NCBI GenBank assembly: GCA_046347625.1
Contig: JAXMFU010000003.1
Span: 744,001 to 808,000, forward strand
Length of the DNA stretch: 64,000 nt
Reading direction: 5' to 3'
Source of the DNA: CAIMUS01 sp046347625
Lineage (GTDB): Bacteria > Pseudomonadota > Gammaproteobacteria > Competibacterales > Competibacteraceae
The notes under the pieces are model-generated. The model was not told where the DNA came from, ran no database searches, and saw only the letters and a program-made list of their open reading frames with translations. A program made the position numbers and the translations under genes. Of the stretch, positions 1-7,319 are shown piece after piece (positions within the stretch are counted from its first letter, which is position 1; every line of letters begins with the position of its first letter).

Positions 1-248
1 AGGCCGGAATAAGGCCGCCATCGGCGGACGTTTCCGGCATGCCCAGGAATGCCGGAAACGCTCCGCAAGCTCCGCTTATTCCGGCCTACGATTGAATGTG
101 TCGGGTTACGACGCGCTTGTAAAGTCGTAGGCCGGAATAAGGCCGCCATCGGCGGACGTTTCCGGCATTCACCAAGCGCCGGAAACGCTTCGCAAGCTCC
201 GCTTATTCCGGCCTACGGCTTAATGTGTCGGGTTACGACGCGCTTGTA
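1..248. repeat. two tandem palindromic repeats after nifD
   Basis: Two copies of a unit of about 125 bases lie head to tail (1-126 and 129-248). Each begins AGGCCGGAATAAGG and contains its inverted form CTTATTCCGGCCT, so each can fold into a long hairpin. Each ends with the phrase TCGGGTTACGACGCG. A shorter relative lies at about 35733-35785. They sit directly downstream of nifD, where nifK would normally begin. They could act as a transcript end or RNA-stabilising structure; that role is inference. Confidence 0.85.
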
Positions 249-300
249 AGGTTCCTGCTATTTGCCGACTCGGCGGAGCGCGCGTCTAACCCGACCTACT
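228..300. repeat. REP-like inverted repeat
   Basis: The phrase TCGGGTTACGACGCGC is followed about 45 bases later by its approximate inverse GCGCGTCTAACCCGACCTAC. The same pair recurs twice in tandem at 11544-11699 and in altered form at 16046-16140. It overlaps the end of the second tandem unit before nifD. Confidence 0.6.
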
Positions 301-314
301 CAATGAAACTTGTC

Positions 315-1787
315 TCAGGCGGCTTCCGCCACCGGCTCGGCGGCGGCTTTCTTCCACGGCGGCTGCATGTTTTTCCAGCAGGGATTGTTGACGGCCAGAT
401 CCATATCGCGGGCGAAAATGGCAAAGCCATCATAGCCGTGATAGGGACCGGAATAATCCCAGGAATGCAATTGCCGAAAGGGGATACCCATCTTGTGGAA
501 GACGTATTTTTCCTTAATGCCGGAGCCGATCAGATCGGGCTTCAGGCGCTCGACGAAGGTTTCCAGCTCGAAGCTGGTGGCGTCGTCGTAAATCAAGGCG
601 CCGTCCTGCAATTCCTTGAAGGTGCGGTCGTAGTCGTCGTTATGGGCGAACTCGTAACCGGTGCCGATGACTTCCATGCCAAGGTCTTCATAGGCGCCGA
701 TCACATGGCGCGGGCGTAGACCACCGACGAACAGCAATACCCGTTTGCCCTCCAGCCGGGGCCGGTACTTGGCGATAATCGCATCCATTTCCGGCTGGCA
801 TTCGGCGATCAGCCGCTCGGCATTCTCCTGAATTTTCTCGTCGAAGCGGGCGGCGATTTTGCGCAGGCTCTCGGCAATCTTGGTCGGACCGAAGAAGTTG
901 TACTCCAGCCAGGGAATACCATATTTCTCTTCCATGTGCCGACTGATGTAGTTCATCGACCGGTAGCAGTGCAGCAGATTCAGCTTGACCTTGGGCGTGT
1001 TCTCGAATTCGGGAATCGAGCCGTCGCCGGACCATTGCGCGACTACCCTGAGACCGATCTTTTCCAGCAGAATCCGGGATGACCAGGCGTCGCCACCAAT
1101 GTTGTAATCGCCGGTGATGGCAACGTCATAAGGCGTACTCTCGAATTCCTGGCCGTCGCGATTCGACAATACCCAGTCCCGCAGGGAATCGTTGGCGACA
1201 TGATGGCCCAGGGATTGGGAGACACCCCGGAAGCCTTCGCAGCGTACCGGCACTACGACCTTACCGATCTCCGCCGCCTTCTGCTTGGCCACCGCCTCGA
1301 TATCATCGCCGATCAGACCGATCGGGCATTCCGACTGGATCGTAACGCCCTTGGCCAGGGGAAACAGCAGATTGATCTCGTCGATGATCTTGGCGAGTTT
1401 CTTGTCACCACCGAACACCACGTCCTTTTCCTGGAAATCGGAAGTGAAGTTAATATCGTTGAATACGGTCACGCCGCTGTAGCCGGTGACATAGTTACGG
1501 CGCCCGCCGCGGGAAAACTGCCCGCACCCGACCGGCCCATGGGAAATATTTACCACATCCTTGACCGGTCCCCACACCACGCCCTTGGCGCCGGCATAGG
1601 CGCAACCACGCGCGGTCATCACCCCGGGCAGGGCTTTCTTGTTGGCGACGATGCACTTGTTGGATTTCTCCAGGATCGGATCGTTGGCCATCAAATGTTT
1701 GGCGCGCTGCTTGCCGGTTTCGACCGGGTAAACTTCGAGTACTTCCTGAATCAGTTGCTCGGTCGCCTGGCGATTCATGCTGCTCAT
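315..1787 (-). CDS. nifD: nitrogenase molybdenum-iron protein alpha chain NifD
   Basis: This is the alpha subunit of dinitrogenase, which with NifK holds the P-cluster and FeMo-cofactor and reduces N2. The 490-residue product has every expected ligand: P-cluster cysteines 62, 88 and 154 (in GCAYAG, GPVGCGQ, SECPIG), FeMo-co cysteine 274 in LLHCYRSMNY and histidine 441 in LHSWDYSG. I chose the ATG at 1787 because TAGGAG lies 7 bases upstream. The reading frame is open for 24 more codons, but these overlap nifH and are arginine-rich junk. It follows nifH by 16 bases and is presumably co-transcribed from the sigma-54 promoter ahead of nifH. No nifK start is seen in the 314 bases downstream, which hold palindromic repeats. 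The gene looks intact. Confidence 0.98.
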   Translation of the reverse strand: MSSMNRQATEQLIQEVLEVYPVETGKQRAKHLMANDPILEKSNKCIVANKKALPGVMTARGCAYAGAKGVVWGPVKDVVNISHGPVGCGQFSRGGRRNYVTGYSGVTVFNDINFTSDFQEKDVVFGGDKKLAKIIDEINLLFPLAKGVTIQSECPIGLIGDDIEAVAKQKAAEIGKVVVPVRCEGFRGVSQSLGHHVANDSLRDWVLSNRDGQEFESTPYDVAITGDYNIGGDAWSSRILLEKIGLRVVAQWSGDGSIPEFENTPKVKLNLLHCYRSMNYISRHMEEKYGIPWLEYNFFGPTKIAESLRKIAARFDEKIQENAERLIAECQPEMDAIIAKYRPRLEGKRVLLFVGGLRPRHVIGAYEDLGMEVIGTGYEFAHNDDYDRTFKELQDGALIYDDATSFELETFVERLKPDLIGSGIKEKYVFHKMGIPFRQLHSWDYSGPYHGYDGFAIFARDMDLAVNNPCWKNMQPPWKKAAAEPVAEAA

Positions 1788-1803
1788 CAAAGTTCTCCTA
1801 GTC

Positions 1804-2697
1804 TCAGGCCGCTGCGGCGTTACAGAGCGCCGCTTCCTGCGCCGCCGTCTTGCCGACAATGCTCTCGTCTTCGTCCATCAGCCCGAATTCCATCATCAGG
1901 TCTTCCAACTCATCCATCGTCAGCGGCTTGGGAATGACGAGCTTTTTGTTAGCGACGATTTTGCCCGCCAGGGCGCGGTATTCATCGGCCTGCTTACAGG
2001 TCGGATCGTATTCGATCACGGTCATACGGCGGATTTCGGCGCGCTGCACCACGTTATCGCGCGGGACGAAATGGATCATCTGGGTGCCGAGACGGGCCGC
2101 CAGGGCCTCGATCAGATCGGCTTCGCGGTCGGTCTTGCGGGAATTGCAGATCAGCCCGGCCAGCCGCACGCTGCCGGAGGTGGCGTATTTCACGATGCCC
2201 TTGCAGATATTGTTGGCGGCGTACATCGCCATCATTTCGCCGGACACCACGATATAAATTTCCTGGGCCTTGTTCTCGCGGATGGGCATGGCGAAGCCGC
2301 CGCACACCACGTCACCCAGCACGTCGTAGAAAACGAAGTCCAGTTCCTCGTCGTAAGCACCCTCTTCTTCGAGGAAATTGATGGCGGTGATCACGCCACG
2401 ACCGGCGCAGCCGACACCGGGTTCGGGACCGCCGGACTCGACACAACGAACGCCGCCGAAGCCGACCCGCAGCACGTCTTCCAGTTCCAGATCTTCGACG
2501 CTGCCGGCGTCCGCCGCCAGGTTCATCACGGTTTCCTGAGATTTGCTGTGCAGAATCAGACGGGTGGCGTCGGCCTTGGGGTCACAGCCCACGATCATAA
2601 CTTTCTTGCCGAGCGAGGCCAGTCCGGCCACCAGGTTCTGGGTGGTGGTGGATTTGCCGATGCCACCTTTCCCATAAATCGCGCATTGACGTATCAT
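1804..2697 (-). CDS. nifH: nitrogenase iron protein NifH
   Basis: This is dinitrogenase reductase, the homodimeric Fe4S4 ATPase that passes electrons to NifDK. The 297-residue product opens MIRQCAIYGKGGIGKST with the nucleotide-binding P-loop. It has the two cluster cysteines 97 (GVGCAGRG) and 132 (DVVCGGFAMP). Arg100, the residue that DraT ADP-ribosylates, is present, which fits the divergent draT next door. The start is the ATG at 2697, preceded by GAGGAG at 7-8 bases; an in-frame TTG just before it is less likely. nifD follows after 16 bases. The neighbouring sigma-54 promoter and NifA-type site imply expression only under nitrogen-limited, low-oxygen conditions; that is inferred from known nif systems. 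Confidence 0.99.
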   Translation of the reverse strand: MIRQCAIYGKGGIGKSTTTQNLVAGLASLGKKVMIVGCDPKADATRLILHSKSQETVMNLAADAGSVEDLELEDVLRVGFGGVRCVESGGPEPGVGCAGRGVITAINFLEEEGAYDEELDFVFYDVLGDVVCGGFAMPIRENKAQEIYIVVSGEMMAMYAANNICKGIVKYATSGSVRLAGLICNSRKTDREADLIEALAARLGTQMIHFVPRDNVVQRAEIRRMTVIEYDPTCKQADEYRALAGKIVANKKLVIPKPLTMDELEDLMMEFGLMDEDESIVGKTAAQEAALCNAAAA

Positions 2698-2748
2698 CAA
2701 ATTTCTCCTCGAGACAGACGCGGATACGCATCTTCTGTCAGGGCTATC

Positions 2749-2764
2749 AGCAAGCTGTGTGCCA
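2749..2764 (-). promoter_or_regulatory. sigma-54 (-24/-12) promoter of nifHD
   Basis: Read on the minus strand the sequence is TGGCAC, five bases (ACAGC), then TTGCT. This is a full match to the RpoN consensus with the invariant GG and GC at the correct spacing. It lies about 52 bases before the nifH start codon, so transcription would begin near 2738. Confidence 0.9.
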
Positions 2765-2842
2765 AACGAAGAGTTAAATACAGATGATTGAATTTAAACG
2801 TATAAATGAAAACTTACCCTGCGCCGCAGTCGGGTTCGATAG

Positions 2843-3700
2843 ATGACAATAGCCGCCGAATGCTGTCGGGTTGACGACAAACCGCCGGCTTGGCCGGCCT
2901 TGCCGAAAACCGCTCGGCTGCCGATCAACCGCTGCAATCTGCCGGCCGTCGTGCTGGGCAGTCTGAGCTATCAGCGTCAGCCGACACCGTTGCAACTCGA
3001 CGGCGTCGCCGTGTTGCATGCCCGTTTGTTCGCCATGCTGGAGCGGCTGGAGACACCGGCCGAACGGGCGCAACGGTTTATGGATTATATGACCGTGTAT
3101 TTCCGCCTGGAGCGGCTGGAGGAGGTCGGCCTGACGCCGGGCAAAAGCAATCTGCGGGGCCGGGCGGATTACCTGCGGATGGTGCGCGGTTGGGCGTTCG
3201 ATCCCGATTGCCGGGAAGGCGCCGTGCTGAAAGCCTGGGTGGAGTCGCGCTTCGGACTGTTGCCGACCTATCACGGCGGCTCTCTGTGCGACCGTTCCGG
3301 CGACAACTACCGTCGCTATCTCGAAATGCGCAGCCGGGGGCTGTACAACACCAACGCCCTGGAGACGCAATTGGATTTGCTCTACGCTTACGGTCAATAC
3401 GAGCTGCAACGGCAGTTCCCCGACCGGCGTCATCTCCAACTGTTCCGGGGCTTCAACCGCTTGGGCGACGATGAAATCCTGGCCAAGCCTATGCCCCGCC
3501 GCTGGCAGGTGTTGCTCAATAATTTGAATTCATTTACCTCGTCCTGGGAACGGGCGGATGAATTCGGCGATCACATGCTGCGGACCGACGTGCCGCTGCC
3601 GAAGATTTTTTTCTACAACCAATTGCTGCCGGGGATGCTCAAGAGCGAGGACGAATATGTGGTGATCGGTGGCATTTATGAGGTCGAGCGCTTGTCTTAA
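2843..3700 (+). CDS. draT: NAD(+)-dinitrogen-reductase ADP-ribosyltransferase DraT
   Basis: DraT switches nitrogenase off after ammonium or darkness/energy shifts by transferring ADP-ribose from NAD+ to Arg of NifH. The 285-residue product carries the family's conserved N-terminal stretch ARLPINRCNLPAVVLGSL (residues about 24-41), then blocks such as FQL-type RGFNRLGDDEIL and NNLNSFTSSWERADEFGD near residues 185-225. Length fits the family (about 260-300). The start at ATG 2843 has no clear ribosome site, so a later start is possible. It is divergent from nifHD with 145 bases between start codons. The partner hydrolase gene draG, which usually follows draT, is absent: the next 1.8 kb holds only repeats and one small protein gene. 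Confidence 0.93.
   Translation: MTIAAECCRVDDKPPAWPALPKTARLPINRCNLPAVVLGSLSYQRQPTPLQLDGVAVLHARLFAMLERLETPAERAQRFMDYMTVYFRLERLEEVGLTPGKSNLRGRADYLRMVRGWAFDPDCREGAVLKAWVESRFGLLPTYHGGSLCDRSGDNYRRYLEMRSRGLYNTNALETQLDLLYAYGQYELQRQFPDRRHLQLFRGFNRLGDDEILAKPMPRRWQVLLNNLNSFTSSWERADEFGDHMLRTDVPLPKIFFYNQLLPGMLKSEDEYVVIGGIYEVERLS
2864..2879 (-). promoter_or_regulatory. NifA upstream activator sequence
   Basis: TGT, ten bases, ACA: an exact match to the NifA binding consensus. Its centre is about 130 bases upstream of the predicted nifH transcription start, the usual enhancer distance. It lies inside the first codons of the divergent draT gene, so the two genes share this stretch. Confidence 0.75.
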
Positions 3701-3833
3701 TCGAGATCCGGCCATCCATTATGCCGCTCGTAACGGCAGCACCCGTCCCATCTCGAATTAGTCGGCGCTGTCGGACGCTTGGCCTGGACCGCTCAGGCAG
3801 CCTCATTAAGATATCAAGCTTCTGCCGATTTTA

Positions 3834-3999
3834 AGAACCTATACGAAAATTAAGCGTTTGAACAGGCTTGCTTTCCCCAACCGTAGGGTGCGTCCTACGC
3901 ACCGTTTTTGCGGTCGGGGGAAAGGGGAAGGGGCGTAGGACGCACCCTACGGCGCTATCAGTTAACGTGGCGCACAAGAAGAGATTTCGTATAGGCTCT
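3834..3999. repeat. MITE-C copy 1 (nested hairpin element)
   Basis: Terminal inverted repeats AGAACCTATACGAAAA (left) and ATTTCGTATAGGCTCT (right) bound a 166-base element. Inside is a second hairpin, GTAGGGTGCGTCCTACGCACC and its inverse. Two further copies are at 24360-24456 and 28217-28374, with similarity running through the inner part (a GTTAAC segment beside the right arm). No open reading frame is present. Confidence 0.8.
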
Positions 4000-4261
4000 A
4001 AGGTGGCAGAAAAAATATTGTCGTATAGCTACCGGCGGTTTCAGAAAGATGGAGGAATCTCAGTAAGTTCATCTTCCGTTCCGGTTGGCACCGGTTTGAA
4101 AAAATGACCAGTCTGCTGCCACCCCGGACCTCACCAAACCTCCCTTGATAAAAACAAAATATCTCATATTTCAATAACATGGCGATCAAACTGGACATGG
4201 ATGAAGACCGGCATTCAAGTTGCTTAACAGTACTTGATCGGAGAAAAAAAGGAGTCACCTC

Positions 4262-4438
4262 ATGATAACTTACCTTCAAGTAAAGGCGGAACGCGCGCTC
4301 ATCATCAGCGCGCTCGTGACCATGTGGGGCGCACTGATGGCCGTACAGGGAGCCGTGCTGGTGGTCTACCCGCTCTACCAAACGGTGTTTCGCCCCCACA
4401 GATATCATTCCGTTCCACCGCCGGTGGGGTCACTGTGA
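4262..4438 (+). CDS. small single-span membrane protein (58 residues)
   Basis: I do not recognise this protein. It has a strong ribosome site, AGGAG, seven bases before the ATG. The product has a charged amphipathic N-terminus (MITYLQVKAERA), one hydrophobic helix at about residues 13-40 and a basic, proline-rich tail (FRPHRYHSVPPPVG). The arrangement suggests an inner-membrane miniprotein. It lies about 560 bases after draT, between two mobile repeats, and has no obvious operon partner. The good ribosome site and uninterrupted helix support translation, but there is no family evidence. Confidence 0.5.
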   Translation: MITYLQVKAERALIISALVTMWGALMAVQGAVLVVYPLYQTVFRPHRYHSVPPPVGSL

Positions 4439-4626
4439 GCGAGCCCATCGCCCTCGATGTCACGGTTTCAGCACCGTCCCTTCGGCGGCGGTCGGATCGG
4501 TAGAGTCGCCCTCCGCGATTGCGTCTCCTCCCTGGAAACGGCGGAAACGACCCGAGAAACTTTTTTCCATTGCATGGGACCCACCGGCCTGCGGCCAGGC
4601 AGGGGTAGCAACGGTTTTATTTTACA

Positions 4627-4790
4627 GGGCGTAACCCGCCGCCCGCTCTGACACGGGAGCGGGTTTACTCGCGAATCGAGGCGGCACCGGCAAACCGTCG
4701 CGGTCGCGAGCATGGCTCGCTCCTAGCGGTGTTTGAAAGAGGCATCGTCGGCATTTGACGGTCCGTAGCGCGCCCCACAGGTTACACCCT
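4627..4790. repeat. MITE-A copy 1
   Basis: Begins GGGCGTAACCCG and ends CAGGTTACACCC, with an inner GC-rich hairpin holding a GAGCG...CGCTC core. It matches the other MITE-A copies at 27501, 29424, 53186, 56982 and 59606 in order and spacing (164 bases), but its tips have drifted. Confidence 0.75.
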
Positions 4791-4852
4791 GTTTTATAAA
4801 TAGAAACAGATCGGACAAAAGTCGGCTTTACCGCCGATCCCGGTAATGATCA

Positions 4853-4945
4853 TCACATCAGCTCCCGCCATTGCCGGCCGCTTTGTCTTACTTTGTTAAT
4901 GGCCTGTACGCGATTGTTTACCCCCAGGGTATCGAGGATATAGTC
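4853..4945 (-). pseudogene. orphan C-terminal scrap of a LuxR-type HTH
   Basis: Read on the minus strand, 30 codons ending in TGA encode DYILDTLGVNNRVQAI followed by a basic tail. This is the typical end of a LuxR/FixJ helix-turn-helix, where the recognition helix leads into LGVxNRVQAI. A stop codon lies just upstream, so no larger protein is present. The scrap is about 700 bases from a histidine kinase whose response regulator has lost this very kind of domain. Whether the two were once connected is unknown. Confidence 0.45.
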
Positions 4946-5048
4946 TTGCTAATTTAGATCAGGACATCTTTTTAATTCCAGGTTTGACTTATAAAACTAA
5001 AATCAACATAACGAGTCGCTGGTGTCTGACCGAAAACGTCGCCAACCC

Positions 5049-5151
5049 GTAGGATGGGTAGAGCAAAGCAAAGCGGAGCGAAACCCATCATCGCCGGCTC
5101 CTGCAAAACGGATGGGTTTCGCGGCGCTCCGCGCTGCTCTACCCATCCTAC
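5049..5151. repeat. REP-like palindrome (GTAGGATGGGTAGAGC type)
   Basis: GTAGGATGGGTAGAGCA and its inverse TGCTCTACCCATCCTAC are 70 bases apart, with inner arms AAACCCATC and GATGGGTTT. A related half appears at about 34600-34640. It is non-coding. Confidence 0.75.
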
Positions 5152-5533
5152 AACTACAACCATAGGCAACAGAGGTTTTCGGCCAGGTATTCGCTAATGT
5201 ACGGATCATAATTAGCGTCTCTACCTACTTATGGTCTATTATTTAATAATGAAATATTAAAAACTTAACTTAAAGGTACGGTATGTCGGCTCGATGCCGA
5301 CCTCGGATATCAATTCGGATTGCCAAAAGCGGAATAGCGAAGCAGCACCGCTTTTAGCAGCCAGTGACAGGCCATAATTCATATCAGGCATTGGACGACA
5401 TAAATATATTCAGTCGAGAGTAAAACCGTATTATCGAATTCCTTGATTAAAGTGGTCTGGAGACGCTGCCGGAAGCACTGTGGCATGCTTAAACCTCGGG
5501 GTTTTCCCGGTTTAACGCTCGAGGAATTCGATT

Positions 5534-6346
5534 ATGAACTTACTGTGTCAATCACCGATAAACTCGTTAATAATATGTAACTATATGGACGAATGCAGGC
5601 GGCGGGAATCCGAAGCGCAATGCCGGCATCAGGGATTGTATCCAATAGACAAAAAGGTCATGCTGGACAAATTTACCGCCACGCTGATCCATGAGATACG
5701 ACAGCCGCTAACCGCCATTCTTGGCAATGCTCAGGCGGTCCAGCGGTTCATGGCGCAGGAGCCACCGGATTTGGCGGAGGTAAGCGCTCTTCTTCAAGAC
5801 CTTATGCAGGACGTGCAGTGGCTGGATCGAATGATTCACCGCTTGTGGGTATTATTCACACACGGCGACTCGCTGCGGGAAACGCTGGATATCAATGCCG
5901 TGCTGCGGGATATCGGTTCGGCCTTGCTCAGGGAGCAAAGTGCCGGGGACGTGACCTTGATATTGGATCTGGCCGCCGATTTGCCGCAGGTGATCGGAGA
6001 TCCGGTGCAATTGCAGCAGATGATTCTCAATCTGCTGCGTAACGCCATCGAAGCCATGTCATCGCCCACCGTCACACTGCGCCGATTGCGGCTACGGACG
6101 CTCCAATTCGATGCAGCTACCATCGAGATTACTGTCAGTGATACCGGCATCGGCATCAGTGCAGGGCAGGTGGAGCGCCTGTTCGAGCCGTTTACCAGCA
6201 CCAAGCCGGCGGGAATGGGGATGGGATTGGCTATCAGCCGTAGGATCGTGAGCGCGCACGGTGGCCGGCTCTGGGCGACTTGCAATCCCAAAGGCGGAAT
6301 GACCTTTCATTGCACGCTGCCGGCCGGTCGGGAGGTCAACCCATGA
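5534..6346 (+). CDS. sensor-less histidine kinase (FixL/NtrB-like transmitter)
   Basis: This is a 270-residue signal-transduction kinase. It shows the phosphoacceptor H-box HEIRQPL (His53), the N-box NLLRNAIEAM (about residue 170), the G1 box DTGIGI and the G2 box GMGMGLAI, ending with GGMTFHCTLP. No transmembrane segment, PAS or other sensor domain precedes the H-box; the first 40 residues are unlike any domain I know. The input must therefore come from a partner, or the sensor has been lost. The ATG at 5534 has GAGGAA eight bases upstream. It overlaps the next gene by four bases (ATGA), so the two are translationally coupled. In this nif setting, an oxygen or nitrogen signal is plausible but unproved. 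Confidence 0.88.
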   Translation: MNLLCQSPINSLIICNYMDECRRRESEAQCRHQGLYPIDKKVMLDKFTATLIHEIRQPLTAILGNAQAVQRFMAQEPPDLAEVSALLQDLMQDVQWLDRMIHRLWVLFTHGDSLRETLDINAVLRDIGSALLREQSAGDVTLILDLAADLPQVIGDPVQLQQMILNLLRNAIEAMSSPTVTLRRLRLRTLQFDAATIEITVSDTGIGISAGQVERLFEPFTSTKPAGMGMGLAISRRIVSAHGGRLWATCNPKGGMTFHCTLPAGREVNP

Positions 6347-6873
6347 ACCAGGTTCCCACGGTCTATATCATCGATGACAATGCGCGCGTGCTGGTCAGCC
6401 TCGCTCGGTTAGTCAGGTCGGCCGGTTTCCAAGTCGTTACCTATAGAACGGCGGGCGAGTTTTTAAGTCAGCCGGTCGGCGATACACCGGGCTGCCTGGT
6501 GCTCGATATCTTTCTACCGGATATGAACGGCCTGGACTTGCAGCAGGTGCTGGCCGCCGCCGGCTGTAATCTGCCTATTGTCTTTATGACGGCTTATGGC
6601 GATATCCCGCTGAGCGTCAGGGCCATGAAAGCCGGCGCGGTGGACTTTCTGAGCAAGTCGTTCAGCGATCTGGACCTGCTGGATGCGATTCACAGCGCTC
6701 TGGAGAGGGATCGAAGGCGGCACCAGTCCGAGCTGGAATTGGCTGAAATCCAGCGCCGTCTGGCCGCATTGACTCCACGCGAACGAGAGGTCTTGGCTTT
6801 GGTGGTCATCTGTCGCATACCCGGCCCGGCGCCGAACACACCTTGCATCTGGGCGCAAGGCGTCATGTGCTGA
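6343..6873 (+). pseudogene. FixJ-type response regulator, HTH truncated
   Basis: The first 125 residues form a complete receiver domain: acidic pair DD at 11-12, phospho-acceptor Asp55 in LDIFLPDMNG, conserved T in FMTAYGD and K in LSKSFS. A linker helix leads to LTPREREVLALVV, the opening of a FixJ/NarL-type helix-turn-helix. At about base 6805 the family sequence stops and an unrelated tail of about 23 residues follows to the stop codon. The DNA-binding domain is therefore missing, and the protein could act only as a phosphate sink or by protein contact. It starts within the stop of the kinase gene (ATGA overlap). Confidence 0.8.
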
Positions 6874-7319
6874 AGCCTCATACTGATGCCACCCGCCGCC
6901 AGTATCGCGCCTCCCGGCGAATCCTGGCTCATATCCCCGATAAGAGACTGACCCATTACCTGGAGGATATCGAGTTTCCGGCCAACGCGGTCCAGAGCTT
7001 TTATATCACGCACCCGCATGAGAAGGACGGCGGGCTTCCCCGACTGTCGCTGATGGGCATCCATCTGCCCCGGCAGTCCCTGCATCGGGCCACGCTGGCG
7101 GTCCATCGGCCAGGCGCGCTCTATAGCAGCAAGGCGACGAGTTTGAGCCTCGGCGCCAGTCTGGCGGGACCCGATCCGGTGGAACCCAAGGATCTCGCCG
7201 ACTTTGTCGATATGACGGAAGCCGCAAAGGTGATCGTATTCCATCACCCGGACCAGAGGCGACGATCCCAACAAGCTAAGCTGCCGGACGGCATTTCGAG
7301 AGGCGGCGATGAACTGTGA
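6843..7319 (+). pseudogene. 3' fragment of an unknown gene, overlapping the next gene
   Basis: An open frame enters from about 6801, the same point where the response regulator loses its family sequence, and runs to TGA at 7319. It has no good start (only TTG at 6843). The product (for example LTHYLEDIEFPANAVQSFYIT and ADFVDMTEAAKVIVFHH) is soluble and not recognised. The stop overlaps the start of the pentapeptide-repeat gene by 11 bases, which suggests it was the upstream member of that operon before a deletion fused it to the kinase/regulator pair. Function unknown. Confidence 0.45.

Noticed and set aside
1200..2787. Long plus-strand open frames opposite nifD and nifH
   Set aside because: They are antisense shadows of highly conserved genes and yield no recognisable protein.
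3998..4408. 136-codon minus-strand frame before the small membrane protein gene
   Set aside because: It overlaps a mobile repeat end and the well-supported plus-strand small gene, and has no recognisable domain.
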